From Geosiphon pyriformis (taxonomy: Eukaryota > Glomeromycota > Glomeromycetes > Archaeosporales > Geosiphonaceae), in contig JAAOMT010000039.1 of NCBI GenBank assembly GCA_016748015.1, positions 144,293 to 199,520 on the forward strand: a DNA stretch of 55,228 nt, read 5' to 3'. This document shows positions 45,539-55,228 of the stretch, piece after piece. The notes below the pieces were generated by a model. The model searched no databases and was not told where the DNA came from. It saw only the letters and a program-made list of their open reading frames with translations. Made by a program: the position numbers and the translations under genes. Position 1 is the stretch's first letter; each line of letters starts with the position of its first letter.

Positions 45539-46375
45539 ATGGTCTTCAAATACGGATTCGCAATTGGTATTTAAATTCTTAATATTCCTACTTGTTTTAA
45601 TCTTGAAAATAAAGAAAAATTTTCAAAATCTATTCGAACATTTTTTTCAATCACTTTTGTGATAATCTGATAAAAAGGGGAAAATGTTGGTTCGATGTCA
45701 ATCACTTCAGCAAGGATTATGACGCCATTACACGTTCCTAACGTTATTAGCCTTTCAGTCACTAATTCTACAAGGTTTTTATTGATTGGCACGAAGCCCG
45801 GTAAGTGAATAAAATAACACCAAGTATATCAGATAAAATAATCTAAAATCATTAATAAAAAATTCTTTGAAGAAATCCTCGAATGGATTTACGACCACCC
45901 CACAATTTTAATTGAAACTTCTCTATTCGACAATCCAAACGAAGCGCCACATATTCCATTACCAGACATCATAATCGATCTTTTACCATGTTACGATTCT
46001 GATGCTCATGCAACACATCAAAAATCTTTTCTACAATCTCTAAATCCGCTTTCTCATCCTGATCCAGCCACTGAACCAGTTCGTTTAGAATTTCGTGCGG
46101 TTAATCAAACTTTAGATGAAGAGATAAATGAATGGTATTTCCGGATTGTAATTCAAAAGGGAAAGAATTTGGCAGAAGTTTTTCAACGAGTTAGTGAAGA
46201 ATGGTCAAAAGTTCAGTATCCTAGCCTATGGGATAATATCAAAAAAGTTGCCGGTGTTGGAGTGCAGGCTTATAATGAGGTTGAGGAACAGGTTGAGAAT
46301 TACAAGAAAGTTGAGGAACAGCATCATGGGAATGAAAGTGTGAGCTATGAAAATGAAAGTACAGAAGGAGACTGA
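45539..46375 (+). CDS. Hypothetical protein, 217 aa, three exons
   Basis: Exons 45539-45566 (28 nt), 45678-45800 and 45873-46375; introns GTATTT..AAAAG and GTAAGT..TGAAG. The spliced frame is continuous: MVFKYGFAIG, ENVGSMSITSARIMTPLHVP, NVISLSVTNSTRFLLIGTKP, EILEWIYDHPTILIETSLFD, then IPLPDIIIDLLPCYDSDAHA, QTLDEEINEWYFRIVIQKGK and SEEWSKVQYPSLWDNIKKVA. It ends in a Glu-rich coiled-coil-like tail (NEVEEQVENYKKVEEQ). The tail and composition are those of a soluble intracellular protein. I do not recognise the family. The reverse-strand ORF at 45792-45571 is its antisense shadow. The 28-nt first exon is the weakest part; a start at the internal ATG 45695 is possible. Confidence 0.65.
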
Positions 46376-47585
46376 AGTTGGCAAGAAAAGATGTAATTAA
46401 TTAACACGATTAAAACTTTGTTTTATTCTTGCTTGATATGTATTTTTCGATTCTGTCCTTTATTATGATGAATCGCATTTTGGTTTAAGACAATCATTGA
46501 ATATGGAGGATATGGTAGCTTTCGTATTGGTCATTTTGTTCAAATATAGTATGGGGAATTTTATTGGGTCTATATGATTACGAATTTGTATTTATATAGA
46601 TAAAACCTCTATATTAGTCAGACTTCTTATAGTCACCACTTTTTATATCCTCAAGGTCTGATTACAATGAGTTTAAACTGTAGTAGTAACAGTTTTAAAC
46701 AAGCAACTATCTTTGGCACTCTAAAGAAATCTTTGCTATTAACAATTCAATGCGTTCCTTTCAAGACGTCAACTTTTTAGGTGTGCCTTTCTTTTTTTTG
46801 GTTTCGATTTTTTTATTTAACATTCAAATCGTCTTCTTGAGGTCCTGGATTTTTTTATAAAAGCTTTATGGAGCATTTAATGTTTAACTTCCAAACTAAA
46901 AAATATACAGGTTTTTGGGAAAGTAATAATAGGCTATCATTAAACAAGTTCCTGAATTTTCGTCTTTCTGCTGGCAATTGAAATAATGAAATTACAAACA
47001 ATCATCATTATAACAGTGAACTTGAGAAACTTGGCAAATATTATATTAAAGAGAAAAAGATCCTTAAATAGAGGAATCTGTTAAAGGAAAGTATAGTTAT
47101 TTTTTTATTAAAACACTTGGTCAGTCATGACATCTGAATATACCGATTACCTTCCAGGGTTTGTCCTTGTAGTGAGAAATGATTTATCCTTGTTGGTAAG
47201 AACAAAGCTCAGCAGAATATCTTGGGGGTTTGTCCTTGTTTTGTGGTGTTTTATATACTAATGTTGAGCAGCTTAAAATAATTTAATATTCCACTTATTT
47301 TTACAAATTTCCTTATTTCAAATGAAAATACACTTGCTTTTTGATTTTCTAAACAATATCAATGAGTTTCCCTATTTTATTTAGGCTAAAAACTGATTTG
47401 GTTGTTAAGTGTAAAAGTTCTAGCACTTTTTTGAAAGCTTGTTTCTTTTTTATCAAATTATTTCGACCTTAAAAAAATTAAATATCTTGGGTGTATTTTA
47501 CTAATCTCAAGGCTACAATTAAAATTCAAGATTTGGTTCCAAATTACACAGACGGATAACTTTATTATTGAAAACAAAAGTCTAT
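46376..47585. other. Intergenic region, no gene seen
   Basis: Moderately AT-rich. GGGTTTGTCCTTGT occurs twice 70 bp apart (47157 and 47227). AACCTCTATATTAGTCAGAC near 46605 resembles a DNA-transposon terminal repeat, but no partner was found. Confidence 0.4.
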
Positions 47586-47960
47586 CAATAGATCGCAGAA
47601 CCCTTTCTTTTTATAATTTCTTTGACACGTTTTAGCATCGAGTCAAGAAAATTGAACAAATGTTTTTAATCTATCCAATAAATCCTGCTCTTCCAAGTCA
47701 GCTTCTGTTTGTGGCTTTCGGTTTTTTTTGATGAATTCAATTTTTAATTTCTCTGAGATTTTCGACATTCAGAACGTTTATCAATAATAGATTTTCATTT
47801 CTTTTAGTTCTAATCGTTTAAGACAATTTTTAAAGCAAGTAATGAACCTTCCAATAATTCCGTACTCTTTCTTGGGCATTTTTACCGTATAACATTCGTT
47901 TTAAGTAAGATCTTTTTGGCTACTAATTTTTGTATACATTTCAAAAATTCAAGTCGTTCT
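47586..47960 (-). pseudogene. Second Tc1/mariner transposase C-terminal relic
   Basis: On the minus strand, LNVENLREIKN-like sequence near 47780-47740 (cf. DLNPIENLW of Tc1), then ISEKLKIEFIKKNRKPQTEA and DLEEQDLLDRLKTFVQ, a frameshift, and FLDSMLKRVKEIIKRKGSAI with a stop near 47587. The last part matches the usual Tc1 C-terminus (LxxSMPxRxxxVIxxKG..KY). Order and spacing fit the end of a transposase. No inverted repeats identified. Confidence 0.6.
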
Positions 47961-48437
47961 TTAACTAAACAATATATATTAAAAAAAAGATGAATGTCTT
48001 GTTATTAAAAGTAACAAGACAGATCCAATCTAAAAGTTGTTAGTATTACTAAATCTTTGAAATTCGTCTTGAGATCTTTTTACCCGTCTGTACATGTGCC
48101 TAGATATGCAAAACGTTCGAAGCGGAAAAAGTTTTAAAATGAGTATTTTGGACATCTTTGTGGGATGCTAATATGATAAATAATCTTATGATTGAGTGCA
48201 AAGCCATTTAAGAATTGCGAATTGGGGCTTTGAATTCGTGGTTTGTCAATTTTGTTTTATTGTTAATTCAATTTAGTGAATTTCGAGACTTTCATTTTTT
48301 AAACGTTTCTGGAAAAAACAGGATGAATGAAAGAGCAAATTCAGAACAAAATTCAATTTGGAAAGAAATTCTAGTTCTCACAAAGACAAAGATGAAAATG
48401 TTAAATTCTCAGTTCACTATTATTAATTCAAAAATCA
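47961..48437. other. Intergenic / 3' flank of the GPI-protein gene
   Basis: The ORF at 48215-48502 (plus) overlaps the end of the minus-strand gene and lacks features. I see no separate gene. TGTCTTGTTATTAAAAGTAACAAGACA at 47996-48022 is a perfect palindrome around AAAAG (11-bp arms). Confidence 0.45.
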
Positions 48438-48872
48438 TCAAAATTTTGGTAAAAGAACGGCCATTAATACAGACAACAAGACCGCAAATGCAGCCTCGTT
48501 AAACATCGAAACCGCAGAACTTTTCTTTGCCGTAGTGCTGGTACTATTATTTGCGGATGTTGTGGTTCCCGATGAATTATTAGAGCCAGTAATAGGTTGA
48601 GACTCATTAGTTAGCTTATTACTAGAGTCTTGGTTGCCGGTAGGACTATTCCCGTTATCCTTCCCATAACGAATCCCGTTTCCACCCCCAATACCGGTGC
48701 CACCCCCATTACCGTTACCACCCCCATTACCGTTGCCGCCCTCATTACTGTTGCCTCTCTGACGTTTCTTGACATCATTGATGTCGCTGGGAGTTGCAGT
48801 GACGATGGCTAACGTCAGTGAAAGAAGAAAGACAAATAAAACAATATAGAAAAAGTGTTGTCTTTGAGCCAT
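48438..48872 (-). CDS. Small secreted, GPI-anchored Gly/Asn-rich protein
   Basis: Single exon, 144 aa. Signal peptide at residues 1-27 (FFYIVLFVFLLSLTLAIVTA), then a dibasic site VKKRQR (35-39) suited to Kex2 processing. A repeat region of GNGGG/GGGNGN units spans about 40-70 and an Asn/Ser/Thr-rich stretch about 75-120 with several NNSS/NNST sequons. The C-terminal hydrophobic tail (FAVLLSVLMAVLLPKF), preceded by small residues, is typical of a GPI-attachment signal. Mature protein: an O/N-glycosylated low-complexity surface or wall protein. In an AM fungus it could be an interface or wall component, but nothing shows an effector role. A TATA-like stretch lies about 30-40 nt upstream (minus strand, near 48900-48912). 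Confidence 0.82.
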   Translation of the reverse strand: MAQRQHFFYIVLFVFLLSLTLAIVTATPSDINDVKKRQRGNSNEGGNGNGGGNGNGGGTGIGGGNGIRYGKDNGNSPTGNQDSSNKLTNESQPITGSNNSSGTTTSANNSTSTTAKKSSAVSMFNEAAFAVLLSVLMAVLLPKF

Positions 48873-49955
48873 ATTTTTATATGAGAGGTGGGAAGAAAAT
48901 TATAATATATGTTTAAAGAACAGTAATTAACCAATTGAGTAGAATTATTGTTACAAGAAAAAACTGCTGTTGAGATTTCAAAATTTATCTCTTAGGGGGT
49001 GCAGGATAGTATTTTTATGGTTTTTTTTGTCGAATGGCACAAGCGTATGAACGAATGAAAAATATTTTGTCATGACTTCTGAGGCCTGTTGACTTTTTGT
49101 TGATTTTTCCTTCTAATCATCACCTTGTGAAAGCTTTCGAACAACATTGAGCTCGCTGTGCTAGTAATTCTTAAAGATTTCTTTTAGGTGAATGAATCTG
49201 TTTGAAAATTTCCCAATCTAAACCTCAATTGCTGGCAGGTAATGAAATGGATAAAAGTTATTTTTTATCGCTTGGCAATTGGGAATATTCTATTTGCGCT
49301 CTTGTTTGTTACTTTGGCTTTTCCTATCGGCAAAAAGAATTATAATCAACTGTGAAATTTTTTTTGCGCATAATAAAAATTAGACTTATATAGAATGAGA
49401 TCCAAGCAATATTTTTGAATTCCATTCCATTGTGGGCTTTGAACGAATGAAAATGATTCAGATTTTTGGATATATCGTAACCAAGCCTCATAAAATTTTA
49501 CCAATTCTCTTCATTTTTTTTTTAAAATTTGTGTGACAATGATAAAGTTTCTGCGTCAGTTTTTATGTAAAGGAAATATTTCGCCACGTGATCGGAAAAA
49601 AATTGAATAATAAGAAGAATGCTTTTGCGTGATCATTTTTCAAATTCAAGAACTTTCTAGAATGGTGGAGACGATGGTTGCCAATTTTTTTATCTTTGAA
49701 AGACTTTGGTAAAAATTTATTCAAAAGAAATAAGGTTTGATTTGATATTTATTTCCTTTCCGAAAATCATATTGACTTTGTAAAATAAAATTTGTAGTCT
49801 CTTTCAATGGGAAAGATATGAATATGTTATTTGACCCACTTACATAAAAAATCCTAATATTGACCTCCCTTCAATACCGTAATGATGAGGAACATGGATC
49901 CCCAATGCTTTTTTCTTGGCTGTCATTGATACAATAGCAATCCAACCGGATTGAA
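48873..49955. other. Intergenic region between two minus-strand genes
   Basis: It holds the promoter of the GPI-protein gene and the 3' flank of the Zn2Cys6 gene. A CACGTG palindrome lies near 49585. No ORF supported. Confidence 0.45.
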
Positions 49956-51265
49956 TTATTTCTTCTTATAACAATTACCAGTAATCCCATCTTTGGAACA
50001 CCGACCGCAAATTGGCTCTATTCTATCACAGCCACGATGTCTTTGGCGACAACGAGGACATGGTGATGGTTTTATGAGAGGAGCCGTGGTGGAGGACGGA
50101 TCGGGAGATGGTGACGTGATATTTCGAGTGTTTTGGGACTTTTTAAAAGCAAAAGGATCAGATTATTAACTATAAGTGATCTAAAACCAAGGAAATTTTA
50201 CAAACCCTATTTACTTGTGAAGCAAGAGCCGAGTTTTTTGGAGTCGGAGTTGGAGATTTTGCGGTCGCGAGTTTCTTATCGAATATTTGTAAATTTAATG
50301 TTTAGTACTTTTTATTCACAATTCTATTGACAGAAGGAATAGTTTCATTTATTTACCTTAGAACTAGATCTCGTCGATTTTGATCCCTCCACAGGTCTCC
50401 TATTCGATCGACTTTGATTATATAATATTACTGACGAATTTCGCCTTTTTTGGGCTCGGTAATCAGGTTCTGCCGTCGCAGGTCTTTTACCAGTAGATTT
50501 GGTTGATTTATAAGAGTTTGGAGATTCAAAGTAATCTTTACTTTTTGACCCGCCTTTGCTATTACTTGCCGACGATTTCCCTGTTGAAATTTTTTGCTGC
50601 TTTGCCGAAATGGGTGCTCTTTTAGGAGAAACGCTGATGGGAGCCGATAGACTTTTCAGTTTATAACTTTGCCTCGTAGCATATGGTCTGAGGGTCGATA
50701 TTTTATCAAAGACGCTCGAATCATCTAGAAAAGGGTTTGGGACATTAGGTTGATGATCCACGGTATAATTTTCCGGACTGGAACCACGTTCGCTTTCATC
50801 ACAGTCATTTTCAGATATCGCATCATCATATTCTTTTTCATCTCCCGAAATCTCTGCTGCTGAGGTATCCTCTTCAGTATATTCAATCAGGGATGAAGGA
50901 ATATTTTGTCTTCCATCGGGGAAATAATCCTGTGATAAATAATCTCTACTAAGGTCTGAATCTTCTATGCCTTCGAAAGCCAGGCTTTCTTCAAATACTT
51001 TTTCGTGTGGATAATTTCGTTGGTATGTATCTGAAGATTCCACATGAACCAAATAAGAATTACTGGCAGCTTCCTCAAAAGAATCATAGTCAAGCGGAAC
51101 CAGAATATTATGTTTGTCGTATAATTTTTCGAATGAGTTCAAGTGATAAACCTGACAAATTTTTTCATGAATCATATCGGGAGTATCGGAGTCACAAATC
51201 TTTATGAGACGAGGCGAGTTGGTTCCCCCTTTGTAAATCAAAATTGTTTTGAAGTCTGCAGTCAT
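49956..51265 (-). CDS. Ubiquitin/PB1-like N-terminus with C-terminal Zn2Cys6 cluster
   Basis: Three exons: 51265-50357, 50274-50215, 50138-49956 (phase-0 splices; donors GTAAAT and GTAAAT, acceptors ATAAG and AAAAG). Spliced length is 383 aa. Residues 1-75 resemble a ubiquitin/PB1-type fold (FKTILIYKGG, RLIKICDSDTPDMIHEKICQ, LVPLDYDSFEEA, SYLVHVES). Residues 80-190 are acidic and disordered. Residues 200-340 are basic and Ser-rich (SPKRAPISAKQQKIS, RPATAEPDYRAQKRRN). Residues 350-379 are CPRCRQRHRGCDRIEPICGR plus CSKDGITGNC, i.e. CX2CX6CX6CX2CX8C, a GAL4-type binuclear zinc cluster. In the usual fungal regulators this cluster is N-terminal, with a linker and coiled coil after it. Here it ends the protein, four residues from the stop. 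Probably a nuclear DNA-binding regulator. If exons 2-3 are not used, a 306-aa protein without the cluster results. Confidence 0.75.
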
Positions 51266-54200
51266 TTTTGTTGGCTTAGGAGAAGAAATGGGGGAAATTT
51301 AATTAACCGACTATAAAATTTCGAATTTTGAGAGTCCCCGAAACAAGGATTCAAAGGGGGCGAGGCAAAATTTAAAAGATTGATTTTCGGATAGCAACCA
51401 ATTAGTAAAATAATAATTATCTGGGTGCCTTTCAGTATTTGATATTATTCGAAATAAATTTTCCCGTTTTTCTTCCAAATTTTTCCTTCCTTCCTACCTT
51501 CGTTTTACCGGCGGGGGAAATTTTCGTTCGTTGATGCGGTCTCTGGATTGGGAAAAGCTTCACCTAAAGCATAAGAGGGTAACACCATTCACCCATAACG
51601 ATATGCAGAAAAGTTTACTAACTATATATCTGATTGCCCGCATCAATGTGTACACTGTTGATCATTATATCAAAGCAGCTCCTCAATAAATGCCTTTATA
51701 AATTTATTTATAAAAAAAAAAACCTTTTGTCAAAATAAGAAAAATGATTATAAGAATTTATTAAAATATTTTTAATAATAATTTTATAGAATAATTAATT
51801 TTTTTTTACTTTTTATTAATTCATTAATAAATTAATATTACATAAATTAGTATTATTATTTATTTATTATTTTTTAACTTTTATTTTATTTAAGAATTTA
51901 ATTAATTATTTATTTATTGTTATAATTATTTATTTATTTATTTATTGTTATTATAATTATTTAAGTATTTATTTATTTATTGTTATTATAATTATTATTT
52001 GCAATTAATTAATTATTATACTTATAAAAATTAATTAAAAATTTATTTTTTAATCTTTAAAAATAATTTATTTAAAATATTTTATCAATTTAATTTTTTT
52101 TTCAAAAAGTTTTAAACAATATAAAATATTATATATTATTTATTTATAATAATAATAATAATAATAATAATAATTAATAATTTAATTATAATTAATAATA
52201 AAGTAAAAGCTTACCATTTTTTTTTAAATTTAAAAGTAAAAATAATATGATTTGATTCATATTTTAAAAAGCAAAATGTTTTTTAAAATAAAAAAAATAA
52301 AAAAAATAGTGTCCTATATCTTAATCTAGCTAGATCCTAAATTTTGTTTATATATCACGTATAGTTTCTGAAGAATTAATATACATATACATTTATTTAA
52401 CTAAATAAGGAATCTCGATTCTATGGAATCCCGGATAAAAAAATATTCTTAAAAAAAGAAGATATTCTTACGTCAGTGTTATGCTACTCATGAAGAAAAA
52501 TATCCTGAACCCTGGGGATTTGAGCCGGTATTTTTCCTTCGAATAAATATATATTCCAATACCAACTTTGATATTTTGATAGGCTAATAATCTATAATTT
52601 TTTAAAGCTCGGTGATCCAAATGAAATTTACTGCGGATTATATCTTCGCATCCTTTAAAAGAAAAATAAAGACTGAATTGAAAGAAATACCTATCGATAA
52701 ACTTTATTTATAAAAGAACTCTGCAGGAGTGAATACTTAAACAAAGTTGAAGTGACAAGTCCGAACTCTAGGCACTGACATTAGCTCTATATTGACAACT
52801 TTCAAATGAATGGCAAACAATCCGAGATAAAAGTTAAAACACTTTTAAATTATATCGTGTAACTGACAGATATTTTTTTGAGGTGCTTATGAATGAGGTC
52901 CAGAAACTAGTTTGTTTCTCATTCAAACACACAGATGCTGCCATAATCCTTTTTGAAGAAGTCTCAAAACCGAGATTATGAAGTAGGCGGCGTAATTCGG
53001 AAGGCTATAAGGATATTTCATCTCGCCAAGATGGATATCCTAATTTTAGTGATTTCAATAAATTCTTTACAGATTTTTTATGAAAAAATCCTTAATATTT
53101 TCAAACTGTTGTAAATTTATTGTATTCATTTTCCCTTAAATCCTGTTTAGTTTAAAGTCACAAATAATAGGAAAAAAATGTCCAATTAACAGTCATTTAA
53201 TATTAGAAATGATTAAAAAATATTTTATTTTAATGTGAAAAACAATTAAATTAACAAAGTGTTCAAAATATCAAAAACTTGAAAAGAAAATTAAAAAAAT
53301 AGGCTTATATATAGAATAATGATTAGGATCAGTGATTTTTTTAAAAAATAAACATAATAACAATATAATAATTAAAATCATAACTTTCTAAATGTTGAAA
53401 ATTAATTTTGAATAATTATTTAGACTACAATATATATATTATTATTTAAAGGGTATTATAAAAAAAATAGTTTCCATAAAAAGTAACATTTTAGTATCGG
53501 TTTCAAACCTTACACATGTACATGTACATATGTACCTTATTAATTACCATTTATAGTAAAGAATTGATCATCATTTTTTCAAGTTGCTTTCTGTTTTACT
53601 TTTTTAATGTACTTGAAATTATTATTATTATTATTATTATTATAATTATCATGATTTCTTAAAATAAATATGGGAATTACATTTTTAATTCATAAAAATA
53701 ATTCCGTAGAGAAATAGAAAAATAAAAATTTCGCAACCCTTTTTTTCAATAAATTTCATCATTTGGAAGTTTCCTTTACATTCCTGTACTTCGGATATTA
53801 CTACTTTCGTTCTGCATTACCAAAAAAATTGACAAAAGAGAACGTAAAAATCATTTTCAATATTTATAGTTAAGAGCATTTAGAAATTAAAAATAGTTTT
53901 AGAATTTTTGATTTGACGAATTTTATTTTTTGATAAAGAGTAAATAAATGAAAAGAATGTTTTCATAAACAAATATTCATGATCACAGGGCTTTAAAAAT
54001 TGAAAAGACAATCAAAAGGATTTTTCAATTGTATCTTTCATTTTTTCTGAAATAAAGTTAAAAAAATTAAAAACAATACAAATATTGTTTGAATAGAATA
54101 GAATCTAAAAGAGGAAGCATTTTCAATTTAAAATTCATTATACAAGCCCCTAAAAAAATGTAAAGGGTAACAAAGGGAATCATAGAAATTACAAAAAAAG

Positions 54201-55192
54201 CCATTTATGATTCTGCAATAAATTATCGAAAATAAGAAAAAACAAAGATATGGAGAAGATTCTCAAAAGATTTGATACCATCTTTATCCATAAAAAAAAA
54301 AAATCCAGTTTTTCAAATTTGTTTAACAAAGATGTATTCATAATTGAAAATTCTCTCTTTTAGATTTGTTTTTGTTTTAGGGTCTCTCTTTGAAAATAAA
54401 ATTTATTTTAACGCGATAAAAATTTGAATATATATAAATTTTTTTGAAGGATTAAACTAAAATATTTTATTTACTAGATTTTTTTCGTGTGAGTGCTTAA
54501 ATCTAATATTTTTTATATATTATATACAAATAAAAAGTGGTTTTATTGATAGTAAAATTCATATTTCATTCAAGAAAGTACATTAACTGATTATTTGTAT
54601 GTGTGATTCTTTAAAGATATCTATCATTTTATTATTCTTTTATATCAATCAATCAATCAATTAAAAACTGATAAAAATTTCGGATCAAATAGATTTGGTT
54701 TTTGGAATATCTGAATATCTGATATTTAAATCACGATTTAAAGATATCAAGTAGAACAATAGGAAAAAGACAATATTTACCAAATATTGTTTTTCAAAAA
54801 TTAAAATCACAATGTGATTTGTGATTGTCGATTAATTCAGTTTTTTTTTTTAAAATATTATACCCTCGTGAGATGGTGATAGTGGTGTCTTAAATACCCG
54901 ATACACAAAGAAATGTTTATAAAAATTGTTTATTGAAAAAAAAAAAGAAGGTATTTCGATTGTCACGGACCATGGGGGGTGGGGTTGAATATCAAACAAA
55001 TTTTTTTAATGACATAAAAATACCGTTTTCCTGAATTTATCTTTCGTCATTTTTTCTTTCGTCAGAGAGATAGAAATCTTTAAAATCTTTAAAATCATTA
55101 CAAATTTTATAAATAAATTTGATTTTTTTTTAAACGAAACAAATTATTTTAAAATTAATTAATTTATCATGGTATTAATAGCCCATGCATTC

Positions 55193-55200
<8 letters not shown>
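51266..55200. other. AT-rich gene-free end of the window
   Basis: 51266-51690 is upstream sequence of the Zn2Cys6 gene. Beyond that: A/T-only tracts with (TTTA/TTAT)n at 51900-51990, (AAT)n at 52147-52173 and (ATT)n at 53618-53643. A slightly more GC-rich piece lies at 52300-53040 without an ORF or a tRNA I can support. Nothing coding seen. Confidence 0.55.

Positions 55201-55228
<28 letters not shown>
55201..55228. repeat. Terminal poly-A run
   Basis: The window ends in an unbroken A homopolymer. This is most simply an assembly end at a homopolymer; no gene or LINE body precedes it. Confidence 0.9.

Noticed and set aside
45571-45792. 73-aa minus-strand ORF
   Set aside because: Antisense to a spliced plus-strand gene whose joined frame is continuous over three exons.
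46600-46680. Transposon-end-like AACCTCTATATTAGTCAGAC
   Set aside because: No partner repeat seen. One end alone is not enough.
48215-48502. 95-aa plus-strand ORF
   Set aside because: Overlaps the 3' end of the GPI-protein gene on the other strand and has no recognisable domain.
55201-55228. Terminal poly-A as evidence of an mRNA-derived (retroposed) end
   Set aside because: No transcript-like body precedes it; a contig break in a homopolymer explains it better.

Overview
This is a very AT-rich eukaryotic window. Its genes carry short spliceosomal introns (GT..AG, about 70-210 nt), homopolymers and microsatellites are everywhere, and long gene-free stretches approach homogeneous A/T. The gene content is BTB-BACK-TLDc proteins, a Kelch protein, a GAL4-type Zn2Cys6 cluster, Kex2-like KR sites and a GPI-anchored small protein. 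It also holds LINEs whose ORF1 ends in a CX2CX4HX4C knuckle and pogo/Tc1 relics. Together these fit a filamentous fungus, most likely an arbuscular mycorrhizal fungus (Glomeromycotina, Rhizophagus-like), where BTB/TLDc/Kelch families and such LINEs are greatly expanded. That assignment comes from my recognition of families, not from a search. The window ends in a poly-A run and looks like a contig end.

Layout. 1-445: 5' part of a BTB-TLDc gene (minus), cut by the window edge. 1844-3620: Kelch pseudogene (minus). About 4.5-17.28 kb: nested retrotransposons. An old, almost entirely AT-decayed LINE (plus) is split by a younger 6.77-kb LINE (minus, 8831-15601) with a candidate 14-bp target-site duplication. 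17.8-18.95 kb: decayed transposon-like ORFs (minus). 19.5-25.25 kb: a complete BTB-BACK-TLDc gene (21401-22909) that is an inverted paralog of the gene at position 1. It has a 669-bp pogo-like element upstream and lies between diverged direct repeats. 27137-28012: single-exon gene of unknown function (minus). 29746-31106: seven-transmembrane protein. 31.1-34.95 kb: AT desert. 34953-38098: four-exon gene for a tandem-BTB, BACK-like, Ser/Thr-rich, CAP-Gly protein. 39.2-44.9 kb: two diverged copies of an unclassified repeat around a DUF4203/TMEM198-like membrane protein gene (41335-42516) and a Tc1 relic. 45539-46375: three-exon gene of unknown function. 47.59-47.96 kb: second Tc1/mariner relic. 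48438-48872: GPI-anchored Gly/Asn-rich secreted protein (minus). 49956-51265: three-exon gene with a ubiquitin/PB1-like N-terminus and a Zn2Cys6 cluster at its extreme C-terminus (minus). 51.3-55.2 kb: no genes seen.

The genes do not form a pathway. Most are single, unrelated loci separated by decayed transposon sequence. The linking themes are duplication of BTB-type genes and decay of retroelements by base substitution rather than by indels. In the younger LINE, ORF2 has about 21 in-frame stops but only one clear frameshift. The stops and lost catalytic residues are those expected from C-to-T/G-to-A transitions. Splice sites were placed by eye from frame and GT/AG, so they are predictions.
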